A stretch of 64,000 nt of DNA from Bdellovibrionales bacterium (GCA_027459485.1 DAIDIG010000001.1:550619-614618); one strand, 5' to 3'. Shown: positions 52,945-63,636, counted from the first letter of the stretch. The notes: generated by a model from the sequence alone, not told the origin. A program made the numbers and translations.

Positions 52945-53760
52945 ATGGCGCTACGGGTCGTTTTCAGTTTCTTGGTTGTGGCATTTAGTACTACGGGATG
53001 GGCGCAGGGCGGCTCGAGCGCCATCGACTTTTTGAACGCGAACTACGTTTCGATAGCGCAGAGCGAACTTCGCCGCTGTTCGAATCGTACGTCGCCGACA
53101 TTGGGCCCCGAACTCGCGACCTACGTCACGGTCGCGCAGGCCAAAGTGATCACCGGCAATTTTCTGCCGCATTGTGAAGTGGCGCTCACTTTTGACGACG
53201 GGCCGCACCCGGTCTATGGCCCGCAAATCGTCAAGATTCTTCAAGCGCAGAACGTGCACGCGAACTTCTTTCAAGTCGGTGAAAATGTCGCGAGGTACCC
53301 GAACGTCACACTCATGGAGTATCACGCCGGTGAAGTGATCGGGACTCACACATGGTCGCATCCCGATTTGCAGCGATTGACCTTTGCGCAGGGCTCTCAA
53401 CAGATCGAGAAGGCATTCGACGAGGTCACGCAAATCTTGCACGTGTACACGCCATTTTTTAGATATCCGTACGGTGCCTCGACGCCCGAGATTCGCGCGT
53501 ATCTCGCCCATTTCGGTCGCGTCACTTTTTTTTGGAATGTCGATACGTTGGATTGGAAGATTCATGACCCTGTTCAACTCTACCGTTACGCTTTAACACA
53601 GGTCGATCAAGTGCAGCGCGGGATCATCCTCATGCACGAAATTCACCCGCAGACAGTCATCATGTTGCCGTATTTACTCGATGCTCTGAGGCGCGCCGGT
53701 TATCAACCGATCCTGTTTAAGCCCGGGCAGCAAACGGCATTGACCCTTCATGCTTCTTGA
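52945..53760 (+). CDS. Secreted polysaccharide deacetylase (NodB family)
   Basis: VALTFDDGPHPVYG, HANFFQVGENV, EVIGTHTWSHPDL, FFRYPYG. Confidence 0.94.
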   Translation: MALRVVFSFLVVAFSTTGWAQGGSSAIDFLNANYVSIAQSELRRCSNRTSPTLGPELATYVTVAQAKVITGNFLPHCEVALTFDDGPHPVYGPQIVKILQAQNVHANFFQVGENVARYPNVTLMEYHAGEVIGTHTWSHPDLQRLTFAQGSQQIEKAFDEVTQILHVYTPFFRYPYGASTPEIRAYLAHFGRVTFFWNVDTLDWKIHDPVQLYRYALTQVDQVQRGIILMHEIHPQTVIMLPYLLDALRRAGYQPILFKPGQQTALTLHAS

Positions 53761-54289
53761 AACGCTCGCCACAGCCTCGAATCGCGCCGGGCGACTGACT
53801 GAAATGAAAGACATCTTTTTTCTGTCGGCGGCTGAGCCGAACCGCAGCTCCGACGAAGAAACGCGTGAACGGTTTTGGCGGAGGTGGACGTCATATTACA
53901 TTGACCACTCCCCCAGCGAAGTTTTTTTTGCAATCGAAAACAAGCGCGCGGTCGGGTATCTCACGGGGTGTCGGGACAGTCGCGCCGCCGGTTCAGCTCT
54001 GGCCGCATCAATTAAGAGCTACGCGCTTTTTGAAGATCTTTTTGATTTATACCCCGCCCACCTTCACATGAATGTGCACCCGAGCGCGCGCGGTAAGGGT
54101 GTCGGCGCTGCTTTAATTGAACATTATATCGACCAATTGCAAGTATCGCGAACGCGTGGCGTTCATATCGTGACCGCGCCAGGCGAGCGAAACGTCGATT
54201 TTTACTTGCGCCATGAGTTTCAAGCCATCGAAGAGCGCGCGTTTAACGACCAACCTCTTCTTTTTATGGGGCGCGACCTGATCACTTGA
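53750..54289 (+). CDS. GNAT family N-acetyltransferase
   Basis: HLHMNVHPSARGKGVGAALIEHYIDQL...VDFYLRHEFQAIEE. Confidence 0.85.
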   Translation: MLLETLATASNRAGRLTEMKDIFFLSAAEPNRSSDEETRERFWRRWTSYYIDHSPSEVFFAIENKRAVGYLTGCRDSRAAGSALAASIKSYALFEDLFDLYPAHLHMNVHPSARGKGVGAALIEHYIDQLQVSRTRGVHIVTAPGERNVDFYLRHEFQAIEERAFNDQPLLFMGRDLIT

Positions 54290-55457
54290 GCATTAAAAAA
54301 TAAATCGTGCCGCGTTCAGCTTCAGTATCTGAAGTGTATTCGGCGTAATCGCCTTCGCCGAAATAAAGATCGGCGCGTGCTTTGCCACGAATGGCTCCGC
54401 CCGTGTCTTGGTCGACATAAAAACGCGAAAATGCCATGAAGGGGCGTGCGTCGCTTGATGGGTCGGGCTGCGTTTCGCTCGGGCGCGTGCTCGAAATAAA
54501 CGCGAGGCCGCCTTTAAATGGGTAATAATTGTGATCAGTTGCGATCGAACGATTGCCGGTGAGTGGGATGCCTTCGCTGCCTGCCGGGGGAGTGTTCGAG
54601 AGTCTGTAATAAACGTAAGCGGGGCAAGTAGAAAAAATTTGTTCTTGAAGTTCAGGGTGAGCTTTTAAAAACCGGCGCTGCGCCGTTATTGACCCGTCGG
54701 GGATCCACCCCTTTTTCATCATATACGTTTCAATGAAACGAAATGGCAAACCGTTTTGACCGGCGTACGAGATATATTGCGACACGAGCTTGTTCCCGTC
54801 TTTGACGAGCAGGTGGCCGCCGCCCTCAACTTGCATAAGGTAAAGGTTGAACAAATCACTGCCGTAGAAAAGATCGAGACCCCGATTTTCAAGAGCGTCG
54901 TGAAAATCAATTTGATCGCGGCTCTTTTGTTTAAGTGCCAAGCTTCGAGGCAAGGCGTAGATGCCGTGCTGAAAAACGCCGATGCGGGTTTTACTCACGG
55001 TCATCAGCGGCGTGTAATAAGCGGTGAAAAACGCCGGGTCATTTTCGCCGTAATGCGGGTCGCCCGGTACCAAGTGCGGTTGATAGAGATTGAATCGCCG
55101 ACGAAGTTCACGATTGACCCATTCGATGCACTTTACGCCGCCAGCGGGCGAGCAAGCTTGGTACTGTTCGACAATTGCAAGAAATCTTGAAAGTGAATCG
55201 CGAACTTTTGTGAGTGGGTATTGGTCCGCTCCATATTGAATGGTGCCGTTCAGGTTGACGGTTTTAAAACGATTCAACTGCCGGGTGAGTACGGTTTTGA
55301 GACCGACGAAATTCAAATCGTCGGTGAAAAACGGCCATTGCGAATTCGGTACTTTTTCGGTGGGAGTGACAACGGTGCCGGCGAAAGTCGGGCACGCAAA
55401 TGCGATCATAGTCAAAACGACGGCGAAAATTGCATGCTGAAGTATTCGTTGAAGCAC
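54282..55457 (-). CDS. mltA: Membrane-bound lytic murein transglycosylase A
   Basis: FFTAYYTPLM, FNLYLMQVEGGG, PLTGNRSIATDHNYYPFKGGLAFI, RFYVDQDTGGAIRGKARADLYFGEGDYAE. Confidence 0.93.
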   Translation of the reverse strand: MLQRILQHAIFAVVLTMIAFACPTFAGTVVTPTEKVPNSQWPFFTDDLNFVGLKTVLTRQLNRFKTVNLNGTIQYGADQYPLTKVRDSLSRFLAIVEQYQACSPAGGVKCIEWVNRELRRRFNLYQPHLVPGDPHYGENDPAFFTAYYTPLMTVSKTRIGVFQHGIYALPRSLALKQKSRDQIDFHDALENRGLDLFYGSDLFNLYLMQVEGGGHLLVKDGNKLVSQYISYAGQNGLPFRFIETYMMKKGWIPDGSITAQRRFLKAHPELQEQIFSTCPAYVYYRLSNTPPAGSEGIPLTGNRSIATDHNYYPFKGGLAFISSTRPSETQPDPSSDARPFMAFSRFYVDQDTGGAIRGKARADLYFGEGDYAEYTSDTEAERGTIYFLMLK

Positions 55458-55496
55458 GCTTTAAGTTTAGAAAGCATGCTCGCCTAAAGTGAATAT

Positions 55497-56900
55497 TTAA
55501 TATCCCGCTTTGTCTGAAATATAGACCTTGGTAGAGGCGGATAGTTGCAATTCGCGCCGTATTTTGAGCTTGTACAATAAATCTGAAAGCGTTTCGTTAC
55601 GCGAGAGAGGCAAATAGTCGTACACGTCGCCAAACGCCTGCGCTGCGGGCGATATTGGCATTGATTCGCCGTCGTTTTCGGCGAAAATGTGGGCCGTGCC
55701 CCGCGCGTAATCTTTTGCTTCATAAGTTTTGAGCACGAGCGGTAAGGTGACAATTCCGCCAAATGAATACAGCATAATCTGGCCGATTTTCGACATGCCG
55801 GGGATGAAACTCACAACCCGCCAAAAATTGGCCCAGCCCGCTCCGACCGTATCTAACTGATAGCGAAGAGTTTCTGACATTTCACCGCGATTGGCCGAGG
55901 TTTTCAGAGCTTGTTGCGCCAAATCGAATGCCAAAAAGTAGGCCGTGTTGACAAGCCAGCTTTCTTGAATCATTCGTAGTACCGAAAAATCGGTCACGTC
56001 TTCAATTTGTAAGGACGGAAAGCGCGGCTTTAAAAACCGCGCGGCAAGAAATTGGCTCGAATAAAGTAAAATAGAATAACCCCAGTTGACGATGTAGCTG
56101 TATACGTACGCTCGAGTCATGCCTCGAGTGCCGTCTAAGAGGTGATTGGCAACCCTTGTTAGATGATGAAGTTTTTGGCTCGCCGTTTGCCAGCGCCACG
56201 TGATGAGGCTTTTATTTTGCGAAAATACGCGATCCCATTGTGTGCTGAAAAGTCTAAATTGCAGATCTAAGGCCAGAACCGTAAACGATCGCACTAGGCT
56301 CGCGATCAATTCAAAATTGGCCGGGTTTGCGCCGGCTTCAAAAATCGTCACTGCAAAACCGATGAGAGGTAAAGTCGTGTCGCGCGCGATCTTCCAATCC
56401 CCATATAGTTTGACGTGTGAGGGCGCCGGTTGATTCATGGCCGGCAATGTTTTATCGACAATACCTTTGAATTGAATGAAATCGACGCCCGATTTAGTCA
56501 ATTGCTCGTTGGCGAAACGAACCATAGCTTCACCGCCAGGTGGTATGGTGACGCTCAACTCTTCATGTTTATATCCATTATTAGCATAAAACAAACGGCG
56601 CAGCGGAGTCAGTCGTAGGCCTTGATCCGCGCGCAGTCGCAAGTAGCGTGACATTGCCTGCGAGCCTTGCGTTTCTAGAATATCGCGTAGTTGCAGCGCG
56701 AGCTCATCGGCCTGCTCGCGAATCTGATCTAGGCTGGGTTTCATTTGGGTGCTTGAAGGTGGCGACTTTTCGGCACCAGTGATATTTTGGGGGGCTGCTT
56801 TGGTATAGGCAGTCGGGCTGATTAACTCCCGTTTTCTGGGCGTGGCTCTCCGGGCGCAGCCGATAAGACATCCTAATAGAAAGAAGCACGACCATTTCAT
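55497..56900 (-). CDS. Lipoprotein/membrane hypothetical protein
   Basis: MKWSCFFLLGCLIGCARRATP lipobox; long ORF with hydrophobic segments. Confidence 0.7.
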   Translation of the reverse strand: MKWSCFFLLGCLIGCARRATPRKRELISPTAYTKAAPQNITGAEKSPPSSTQMKPSLDQIREQADELALQLRDILETQGSQAMSRYLRLRADQGLRLTPLRRLFYANNGYKHEELSVTIPPGGEAMVRFANEQLTKSGVDFIQFKGIVDKTLPAMNQPAPSHVKLYGDWKIARDTTLPLIGFAVTIFEAGANPANFELIASLVRSFTVLALDLQFRLFSTQWDRVFSQNKSLITWRWQTASQKLHHLTRVANHLLDGTRGMTRAYVYSYIVNWGYSILLYSSQFLAARFLKPRFPSLQIEDVTDFSVLRMIQESWLVNTAYFLAFDLAQQALKTSANRGEMSETLRYQLDTVGAGWANFWRVVSFIPGMSKIGQIMLYSFGGIVTLPLVLKTYEAKDYARGTAHIFAENDGESMPISPAAQAFGDVYDYLPLSRNETLSDLLYKLKIRRELQLSASTKVYISDKAGY

Positions 56901-56953
56901 GCTCCCCCAGTATGGTGAATTTCGAGTATTATGAGATTTAATTTTTTCTTGAC

Positions 56954-58684
56954 GTGTCAACGTGGGTCGAAGTGGTTGAACATAGGAGCATGCGGGTGGA
57001 GTTTTTGAACCGATTCTCAAAGCAAATTTGGGAAACAAAATATCGCAATCGTGACGAAACTGTAGAAGACACATGGCGCCGTGTTGCCAAAGCCCTGGCC
57101 TCGATCGAGCCCCATCGCGAGTATTGGGAAAAACGGTTTTACAACCTCCTTGAGGGGTTTCGCTTTTTGCCCGGTGGGCGAATCATCGCAAGCGCCGGCA
57201 CGAAAAATCGCGCGACGCTTTTCAACTGTTTTGTCATGGGTGCCATCGAAGATTCGATGGACGGAATTTTCGACGCTCTCAAAGAAGGCGCGCTCACGAT
57301 GCAGCAGGGTGGCGGCGTCGGATACAATTTTTCGACTCTGCGGCCGAAAGGCATGCACGCGCACTCGACCGGTCGAATCGCTTCGGGGCCGGTCTCGTTC
57401 ATGCGGATCTGGAACACAATGTGCGCGACCGTTCTGACGACCGGTGCCCGGCGCGGCGCCATGATTGCGACTTTACGATGCGATCACCCTGATGTATTGG
57501 ATTTCGTTCGCGCGAAAGCAAAAGACGCGCGCGACCTCAATCATTTTAATTTATCTGTCATGATCACCGACGATTTTATGAAAGCCGTGCGCGACGGCGC
57601 GGACTGGGAGCTCGCGTTTCGCGGCATGCGAGGCGAGCACATCGGGCCTGCGAAAACCGTGTCGGCCCGAGAGCTTTGGCATGAAATCATGACTTGTACA
57701 TATAACAGCGCTGAGCCCGGCGTTCTTTTCATCGATCGTATCAATCGCGAAAATAATTTGTGGTATCTCGAAGAAATATCGGCCACCAACCCCTGCGGTG
57801 AAATTCCACTGCCGCCCTATGGCGCCTGCGATCTCGGCTCGCTCAATCTCACACAGTTTGTTGTCGATCCGTTCACTCCTCAAGCGCATTTTGACTTTGA
57901 GGCGCTCGCCGATTGCGTACCGGATTGCGTGCGCATGCTCGACAATGTGATTGACGTTTCGAGCTTTCCGCTCAGGCGGCAAGATAAACAGGCGCACCTC
58001 TCACGCCGAATCGGTCTCGGCGTGACGGGTCTTGCTGACGCGCTGGTTATGCAAGGCTTCGATTATCGCGACAGTAACGCCCGAGATTGGTCGGCCGGCG
58101 TGATGGAGCTCATTCGTAACCGCGCTTACGAGGCGTCAATCCAACTCAGTCGTGAAAAAGGGGCCTTCCCGCAATTTGAGAAGGATTCGTATTTAAAATC
58201 TCCGTTTATCGAACGGTTGCCGCATGCGATTCGCGACGCCATCGCTCGAGACGGGATTCGTAACAGTCACTGTCTCGCCATCGCGCCGACCGGGACGATC
58301 AGCCTGCTTGCGAACAACATCTCAAGCGGCATTGAGCCGATATTTTCTGAAAGTTTTCACCGTCGCGTGTTGCAAGTCGACGGCACGTACCTTGAGTACG
58401 ACGTCACGGATTATGCGGCGGCACAATGGCGCGAAAAGAACGGATCGGCGGCGCTGCCGCATTCGTTTGTCTATGCCGAGCAAATCGAACCGATGGATCA
58501 CTTGCTGATGCAGGCGGCGCTTCAACCGTACATCGACAATTCGATTTCGAAAACGATCAATGTGGCCGAGAGTTTTCCGTTTGAGCGCTTCGCCGAAATT
58601 TACGAACGCGCGTACGAATTAGGTCTTAAAGGTTGTACGACATTCCGGAGCAATCCGATCACGGGCTCAATCTTAAGGAGTTAA
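56954..58684 (+). CDS. nrdJ: Adenosylcobalamin-dependent (class II) ribonucleotide reductase; start may be 56990
   Basis: FLPGGRIIASAGT, LFNCFVMG, MQQGGGVGYNFS, NPCGEIPLPPYGACDLGSLNLTQFV, APTGTISLLANNISSGIEPIF. Confidence 0.92.
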   Translation: MSTWVEVVEHRSMRVEFLNRFSKQIWETKYRNRDETVEDTWRRVAKALASIEPHREYWEKRFYNLLEGFRFLPGGRIIASAGTKNRATLFNCFVMGAIEDSMDGIFDALKEGALTMQQGGGVGYNFSTLRPKGMHAHSTGRIASGPVSFMRIWNTMCATVLTTGARRGAMIATLRCDHPDVLDFVRAKAKDARDLNHFNLSVMITDDFMKAVRDGADWELAFRGMRGEHIGPAKTVSARELWHEIMTCTYNSAEPGVLFIDRINRENNLWYLEEISATNPCGEIPLPPYGACDLGSLNLTQFVVDPFTPQAHFDFEALADCVPDCVRMLDNVIDVSSFPLRRQDKQAHLSRRIGLGVTGLADALVMQGFDYRDSNARDWSAGVMELIRNRAYEASIQLSREKGAFPQFEKDSYLKSPFIERLPHAIRDAIARDGIRNSHCLAIAPTGTISLLANNISSGIEPIFSESFHRRVLQVDGTYLEYDVTDYAAAQWREKNGSAALPHSFVYAEQIEPMDHLLMQAALQPYIDNSISKTINVAESFPFERFAEIYERAYELGLKGCTTFRSNPITGSILRS

Positions 58685-58685
58685 T

Positions 58686-59168
58686 ATGTTTGGACACTGG
58701 TACATCGTCGCCGATCAGCGAACTGTTCGAATTTTTACTGAAAAACCGATGGCTGCGCGACCACCGCGCGCGGCTGGGCGGGCCAGCCTGAGATCTTTCG
58801 AGCTTGTGAAAAAAATAAACAACCCGCTCGGCAAGGCAAAGACTCGCGATTTGCTCCATCAAGAGCGAGGCATCGGCGTCAAATCTCTCGGGCATTTCGG
58901 TACTTCGGCTCGATACGCCGAAACAAAAAGGCGCAATCCCCACGAAGAAGCGGCCATTCAATTTGCAAAAAATGTGGTGGATTTCTTACAACACGAGCGA
59001 ATCGAAAAAAATTTTACCGACCTAACCGTTATCGCCGAGCCGCGCTTTTTGGGCAAACTGCGTTCTGCCATGAACGAGAAGCTCGAACGCCAAGTAACCC
59101 GATGGGTTCGGAAAGACTTACAAAAAGCGACTTCCGCGCAATTGGCTGCGTTTCTAACAAAATCATAA
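58686..59168 (+). CDS. Host-attachment-like (baeRF12-type) protein
   Basis: WYIVADQRTVRIFTE, spacer, RRNPHEEAAIQFAKNVVDFLQHERIEKNFTDLTVIAEPRFLGKLR, C-term DLQKATSAQLAAFL. Confidence 0.8.
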   Translation: MFGHWYIVADQRTVRIFTEKPMAARPPRAAGRASLRSFELVKKINNPLGKAKTRDLLHQERGIGVKSLGHFGTSARYAETKRRNPHEEAAIQFAKNVVDFLQHERIEKNFTDLTVIAEPRFLGKLRSAMNEKLERQVTRWVRKDLQKATSAQLAAFLTKS

Positions 59169-59338
59169 CTACTCGTCTGAATGCTCTGTGCTAGATGCTG
59201 TTGAGTAATCTTAACAGCAGCGCCCCCGCACCTAAGCTGGGAGGAGTTTGTGCAAGCTTTGCAAGTCATGGAAATGGCGGGGACTCAATTTCAAATTCAA
59301 CCTGGCCAATGCCAGTTTAACCAATGGGAGAACGAAAA

Positions 59339-59869
59339 ATGAAAAAAATTACAGTCACACTGCTGGTGCTCTTCGCAGCTCAGTTTGCATTCGCCGACGT
59401 CGCGGTACCGACGTCTCGATGGCCCGCAACGATGCACGTCTCATTTCATTGCAGCGAAAGCGGTCAACTCGATACCGCGCGCTGGACGATCGTCGCCACT
59501 TCCGCACAAGAGCCGAGCGCCGGCGCCTATGCCATGTTTCACGCTGCGACGGATTCGAGCATGTTCATCAGCAATGACACTTTATATTTACAATTACCGC
59601 AGATCCGAAAGGATTGGCCGACACGCGCATTCCCCATCGGGCATGTCTCAACTGAAGCTGCGGCTTGTGAACCATCGGATGATGCCGACGGCCACAATGG
59701 CTTTGTGAGCTCCGTATTGCCTGTACAATTGAACCAAATCGTAACTGTGGATCTTCAGCCGACAGGGGTGGCCTGCGCACCTGGCGTTCGCGATTCTTAC
59801 ATCATGAATTCGCTCGTTGTTCACATTGACGTTAAGTCCTACACGCTTCAACCGAAGGCCTGCTACTAG
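59339..59869 (+). CDS. Small secreted protein, paralogue of 8612..9166
   Basis: Signal peptide; ARWTIVATSA, KDWPTRAFPIGHVSTEAAACEPSDDADGHNGF match the other copy. Confidence 0.8.
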   Translation: MKKITVTLLVLFAAQFAFADVAVPTSRWPATMHVSFHCSESGQLDTARWTIVATSAQEPSAGAYAMFHAATDSSMFISNDTLYLQLPQIRKDWPTRAFPIGHVSTEAAACEPSDDADGHNGFVSSVLPVQLNQIVTVDLQPTGVACAPGVRDSYIMNSLVVHIDVKSYTLQPKACY

Positions 59870-59968
59870 GCTCAGATCTTTGCGCGCGGGCCGTCGCCTT
59901 CGCGCATTGCCTCTCGTCACTCAACTAGGCGCCTTGCCAAAACCAAGGCGCCGATGCAGACTTGATTC

Positions 59969-60664
59969 ATGACATTCTTAATCACTGGCGCCAATCGCGG
60001 TATTGGCCTTGAACTCGCGTTTTTCGCTCTTGAAAACAAACATCGCGTCTTGGCTCTTGTGCGCGACCCGGCCCAAGCCAGATCGCTTCATTATTCCATT
60101 AAAGAAAACCCCGAATACAGCGATCGTCTGGTCATTTTGAAATGTGACGTGACCGATGCCGGGCAAATCGCCGAAGTCAAAGAGGCGGTGGGTGGCGAAG
60201 CGATCGATGTTTTGATTAACAATGCGGGAGTACTTCTCGACGACGACGAGAAGTTTTCGAGTCTGCCGCTTGAAAAAATTCAACTGAACTTCAAAGTGAA
60301 TGCGCTCGGCTCGGTCGCGATCACGCAGGCTTTTTTGCCGAACCTTCTAAAATCGAGCGCCGCGAAGATGATTTGCATTACAAGCCAAATGGGTTCGATC
60401 AACGACAACCGTTCGGGCGGGTACTACGCCTATCGCATGTCGAAGGCCGCGCTTAATATGTTTGTGAAATCGTTTTCGGTCGATTATCCGCAGATCACCT
60501 CGCTTGTTTTACATCCGGGTTGGGTGCGCACCGAAATGGGTGGGCCAGAGGCACCCGTGCTGCCGCGTGAATCCGCTCGCGGTTTATTTAAAATCATCAC
60601 GGGCGCCACCCGCAACGAGACCGGTCACTTTTTTGATTACACCGGTAAACCCATTAGCTGGTGA
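59969..60664 (+). CDS. SDR family oxidoreductase
   Basis: FLITGANRGIGLELA, DVLINNAGVL, GYYAYRMSKAALNM. Confidence 0.94.
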   Translation: MTFLITGANRGIGLELAFFALENKHRVLALVRDPAQARSLHYSIKENPEYSDRLVILKCDVTDAGQIAEVKEAVGGEAIDVLINNAGVLLDDDEKFSSLPLEKIQLNFKVNALGSVAITQAFLPNLLKSSAAKMICITSQMGSINDNRSGGYYAYRMSKAALNMFVKSFSVDYPQITSLVLHPGWVRTEMGGPEAPVLPRESARGLFKIITGATRNETGHFFDYTGKPISW

Positions 60665-60707
60665 TTTTTTATGAGGCGGGTGATTACATGCGGCGGGTGA
60701 TGAGTTC

Positions 60708-61859
60708 ATGAAAACGCCACGCGATTTGTTTGCGCCATTTCGTTTTGCCTGCGGCCTTTCTTCGAAAAACCGAGTAGTGCTCGCGCCGATGACAAACGGC
60801 CAAAGTCCGACCACCGAATTGAGCGATGCCGAATTTCGCTGGCTCGATCAGCGCATTCGCGGCGGTTTCGGCATTGTCACAACATGTGCGACTCACGTTT
60901 TACCATCGGCTCAAGCATGGCCGGGTGAACTTGGCATTTTCAGCGATCGTCACACGCCGGGGTTTGCGCGGCTGGCGACGGCGGCCCGCGAATTCAACTG
61001 TCTTGTCATACCTCAACTTTTTCACGGCGGGTTTCGATGCCCGGCGAGCGTGACCGGCCAACAGCCGGTTTCGGCGAGCGAATTTAAATTGGATGTCCCC
61101 GATTTCGAGAAACCGCGCGCGCTTGAGGTGAGCGAAATTATCGAAATTGAAGATGCATTCGCCGCAGCGGCCGGGCGGGCGATCAAGGCCGGTCTGCCGG
61201 GAGTTGAAATTCACGGCGCGAACGGCTACCTGTTTTCGCAATTTTTGAGCCCGCAAACGAATCTGCGAAAAGACGAATGGGGCGGTAGTCTCGCGAATCG
61301 CTCACGCATTTTGATCGACACGGTCAAGAAGGTGCGTGCGGCAATCGGCCCCGCTCATATTTTGGGGGTGCGCCTCTCACCCGAAGATACCAAAGTCTTA
61401 ACTCTCGATATTGACGAGATGCTAGAAGTCGCGTCTGAGCTCTCGCAGCTCGGCGTCGATTATATTTCAATTTCATTGTGGAGTGCCGTCAAACTGCCGA
61501 ATAAATACCCAGACGGCGCCGAAACCGTGCTCGCGAAATTTCGAAAGGTCATATCGTCGTCGGTCGGGGTGACTGTATCCGGCCAAATTTGGACAGCTGC
61601 CGATGCTGTGGCGGCTCTTAACGAAGGCGCCGATTTTGTCGCCATGGCGGCGGCGGGTATTGCGAACCCCGATTGGCCCGAGCGATTGTTTGAATCCCTT
61701 TCATCGTCATCGAAGGCAGCTCGGGGTGTAGGCGGGCCACGAGGCAATGGGTCTTTTGAGCCGCACCGATTGCCGATGACCCCCAGCGAACTTCAAGAGC
61801 GCGCCGTGAGCGATTCATTTATAGAATATCTCAAAAAATTTAAGTATGTTCTCGACTGA
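60708..61859 (+). CDS. NADH:flavin oxidoreductase (old yellow enzyme family)
   Basis: NRVVLAPMTNGQS, GVEIHGANGYLFSQFLSPQTNLRKDEWGGSLANRSR. Confidence 0.95.
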   Translation: MKTPRDLFAPFRFACGLSSKNRVVLAPMTNGQSPTTELSDAEFRWLDQRIRGGFGIVTTCATHVLPSAQAWPGELGIFSDRHTPGFARLATAAREFNCLVIPQLFHGGFRCPASVTGQQPVSASEFKLDVPDFEKPRALEVSEIIEIEDAFAAAAGRAIKAGLPGVEIHGANGYLFSQFLSPQTNLRKDEWGGSLANRSRILIDTVKKVRAAIGPAHILGVRLSPEDTKVLTLDIDEMLEVASELSQLGVDYISISLWSAVKLPNKYPDGAETVLAKFRKVISSSVGVTVSGQIWTAADAVAALNEGADFVAMAAAGIANPDWPERLFESLSSSSKAARGVGGPRGNGSFEPHRLPMTPSELQERAVSDSFIEYLKKFKYVLD

Positions 61860-61880
61860 TTTTTAGATCAGGGGTGAAAC

Positions 61881-62486
61881 ATGCAAGATTTAGTTCGCGC
61901 GAAAAAGCACCTTATTAAAGCCGACGAGCGACTGGCGAGTTGGGTGAAGAAGTTAAAGTTGCAACCGATGGCGCTGCCTGCGGAGTCACCGTACGAGCGT
62001 CTCGCGCGCGCGATCGTCAGTCAGCAGATCAGCGTCGCCGCCGCTCGAACGATCTGGGGGCGCTTTAGCGGACTGTTCGACAATGGCGCCGTCGATTTCG
62101 AGCGGCTCGTGAAGCTTGAGGCCGAACACCTTCGAGCTGTCGGGCTTTCGAAACAAAAAATCGGGTACATTCAAGATCTCGCACAACGAGTGGTGAAGGG
62201 GGACGTGCCCGCGGTGCGCGAGCTCATCACACTCCCAGATCACGAAATTGTCGACGCACTTTTACCGATCAAAGGAGTGGGGGAGTGGACGGTGCAAATG
62301 CTTCTCATATTTCATCTGCAGCGCCCCGACGTTTGGCCCGTGAAGGATCTCGGCATGAAGAAGGGCTTTATGAAAGTTCACAACAAGCGCAAAATCCCTG
62401 AAGAAAAGTTTTTACAGAAATACGGCGAACGCTTCCGCCCCTTCCGCAGCTACGCCGCCCTTTATTACTGGAAAGCGCTGGAGTGA
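61881..62486 (+). CDS. DNA-3-methyladenine glycosylase II (AlkA-like, HhH-GPD)
   Basis: YERLARAIVSQQISVAAARTIWGRF, LPIKGVGEWTVQMLLIFHLQRPDVWPVKDLGMKKG. Confidence 0.93.
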   Translation: MQDLVRAKKHLIKADERLASWVKKLKLQPMALPAESPYERLARAIVSQQISVAAARTIWGRFSGLFDNGAVDFERLVKLEAEHLRAVGLSKQKIGYIQDLAQRVVKGDVPAVRELITLPDHEIVDALLPIKGVGEWTVQMLLIFHLQRPDVWPVKDLGMKKGFMKVHNKRKIPEEKFLQKYGERFRPFRSYAALYYWKALE

Positions 62487-62556
62487 TTTGGCCTTCGGGA
62501 GATCATGCGGAAAATTGTTGCAAGCTCCAGCAATCAGGCTACGAAGGGATTGAAAA

Positions 62557-63609
62557 TTATGGATTATATAGCTTTATCAGCCGCGAACCACGGGTTGTTA
62601 ATTCAATAAGAGCAACTGCTCGAATTGTTTCGCCATTTGACGCAAACCTCACGTGTCCTGTGACCCCTTCGTAAGCAGTTTGTCGTAGGTCGTGAATCAA
62701 TAATTTTCGATTAATAGTTTTTCTTTTTCTGATTATTGCAGCCAATCTATTTAAAAATTCATAGGTTAACATTGCGCCCGTATTTGGAAACACTCGCCCC
62801 TTAGTCGTAAGCTCCTGTAGGTCCTTCCGGGAGAGAGCATTATTTATATCTTTGTGCCAGTGATCAGTATAATAGAACTTGAATCGTCTAGGGGAATTCA
62901 TCTCGGCTGTAAAGATACCGGAGTTTTGATGATCAGCACCCCACCCATCACCACCCAGTAAAGTAATGTTAGAAAGATCGAGATTTTTGTAGAGGGTTCT
63001 AACTATAATAGCGGCATTGACCTTAATTTCCGGAATAAATATTAGATCTGGATTTTCTCTCTGTATTACCTTAATAATCTTGTCGAGAGGGATTTTGCTG
63101 TCGGCATAAGAAAATTGCTTCGACTTTATCTTAAATGCGTGGCTCAGGTGCTTAACAAAAAACGTTGAAAGGTCGTCGCTGTAAATATCAGATTTGTTAG
63201 TAAGAATAAGGATTCTTTTTGGTTTGACAGTCATTTCCACAAAATTTGCGAGTATTTTGGATTGCAAGTCGTCGTTGAAACAGATCTGAAATACGCTACC
63301 CTTGATTTTACCGAGCCTCACGTTAGTCGCATATGGTAAAGCGTAAATCCTATTTCTCTTTTTGTAGAGTGGCGCTATGTTGACAGCGATGTTGCTGGAC
63401 GAAATTCCAATTGTTAGGAGATTGTTCGGATCTTCAATTATCCTCTTAGTTTCAGCATAGCTTAATTCCAAATTTGATTGGTCATCTACAATTTTAAGTA
63501 CAAGTTTACGCCCCAGGAGGCCGCCAGAACGGTTCATCTTTTCGATGAATGCTTTTGCGGCGAGCTGTACCCCAGCTGGCATATCTGGCAAGTTGCGTGT
63601 GACGGCCAT
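62557..63609 (-). pseudogene. ABC transporter substrate-binding protein (Peripla_BP_6-like), apparently 5'-truncated
   Basis: GVQLAAKAFIEKMNRSGGLLGRKLVLKIVDDQSN fold start, but no signal peptide or 'IG.S.PLTG' strand. In-frame TAA at 63619-63621, just 3 codons upstream of ATG 63609. Confidence 0.6.
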
Positions 63610-63636
63610 GTCCCAGGTTTAGTTGAAATTTAAAGG

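Noticed and set aside
55497-56900. Possible third member of the 1..2751 hypothetical family
   Set aside because: Similar length and hydrophobic pattern, but I could not align convincing shared motifs by eye; a profile-profile comparison would be needed.
59196-59219. TGCTGTT-N10-AACAGCA inverted repeat after the baeRF12-like gene
   Set aside because: Short stem, long loop, no T tract, no second copy found.
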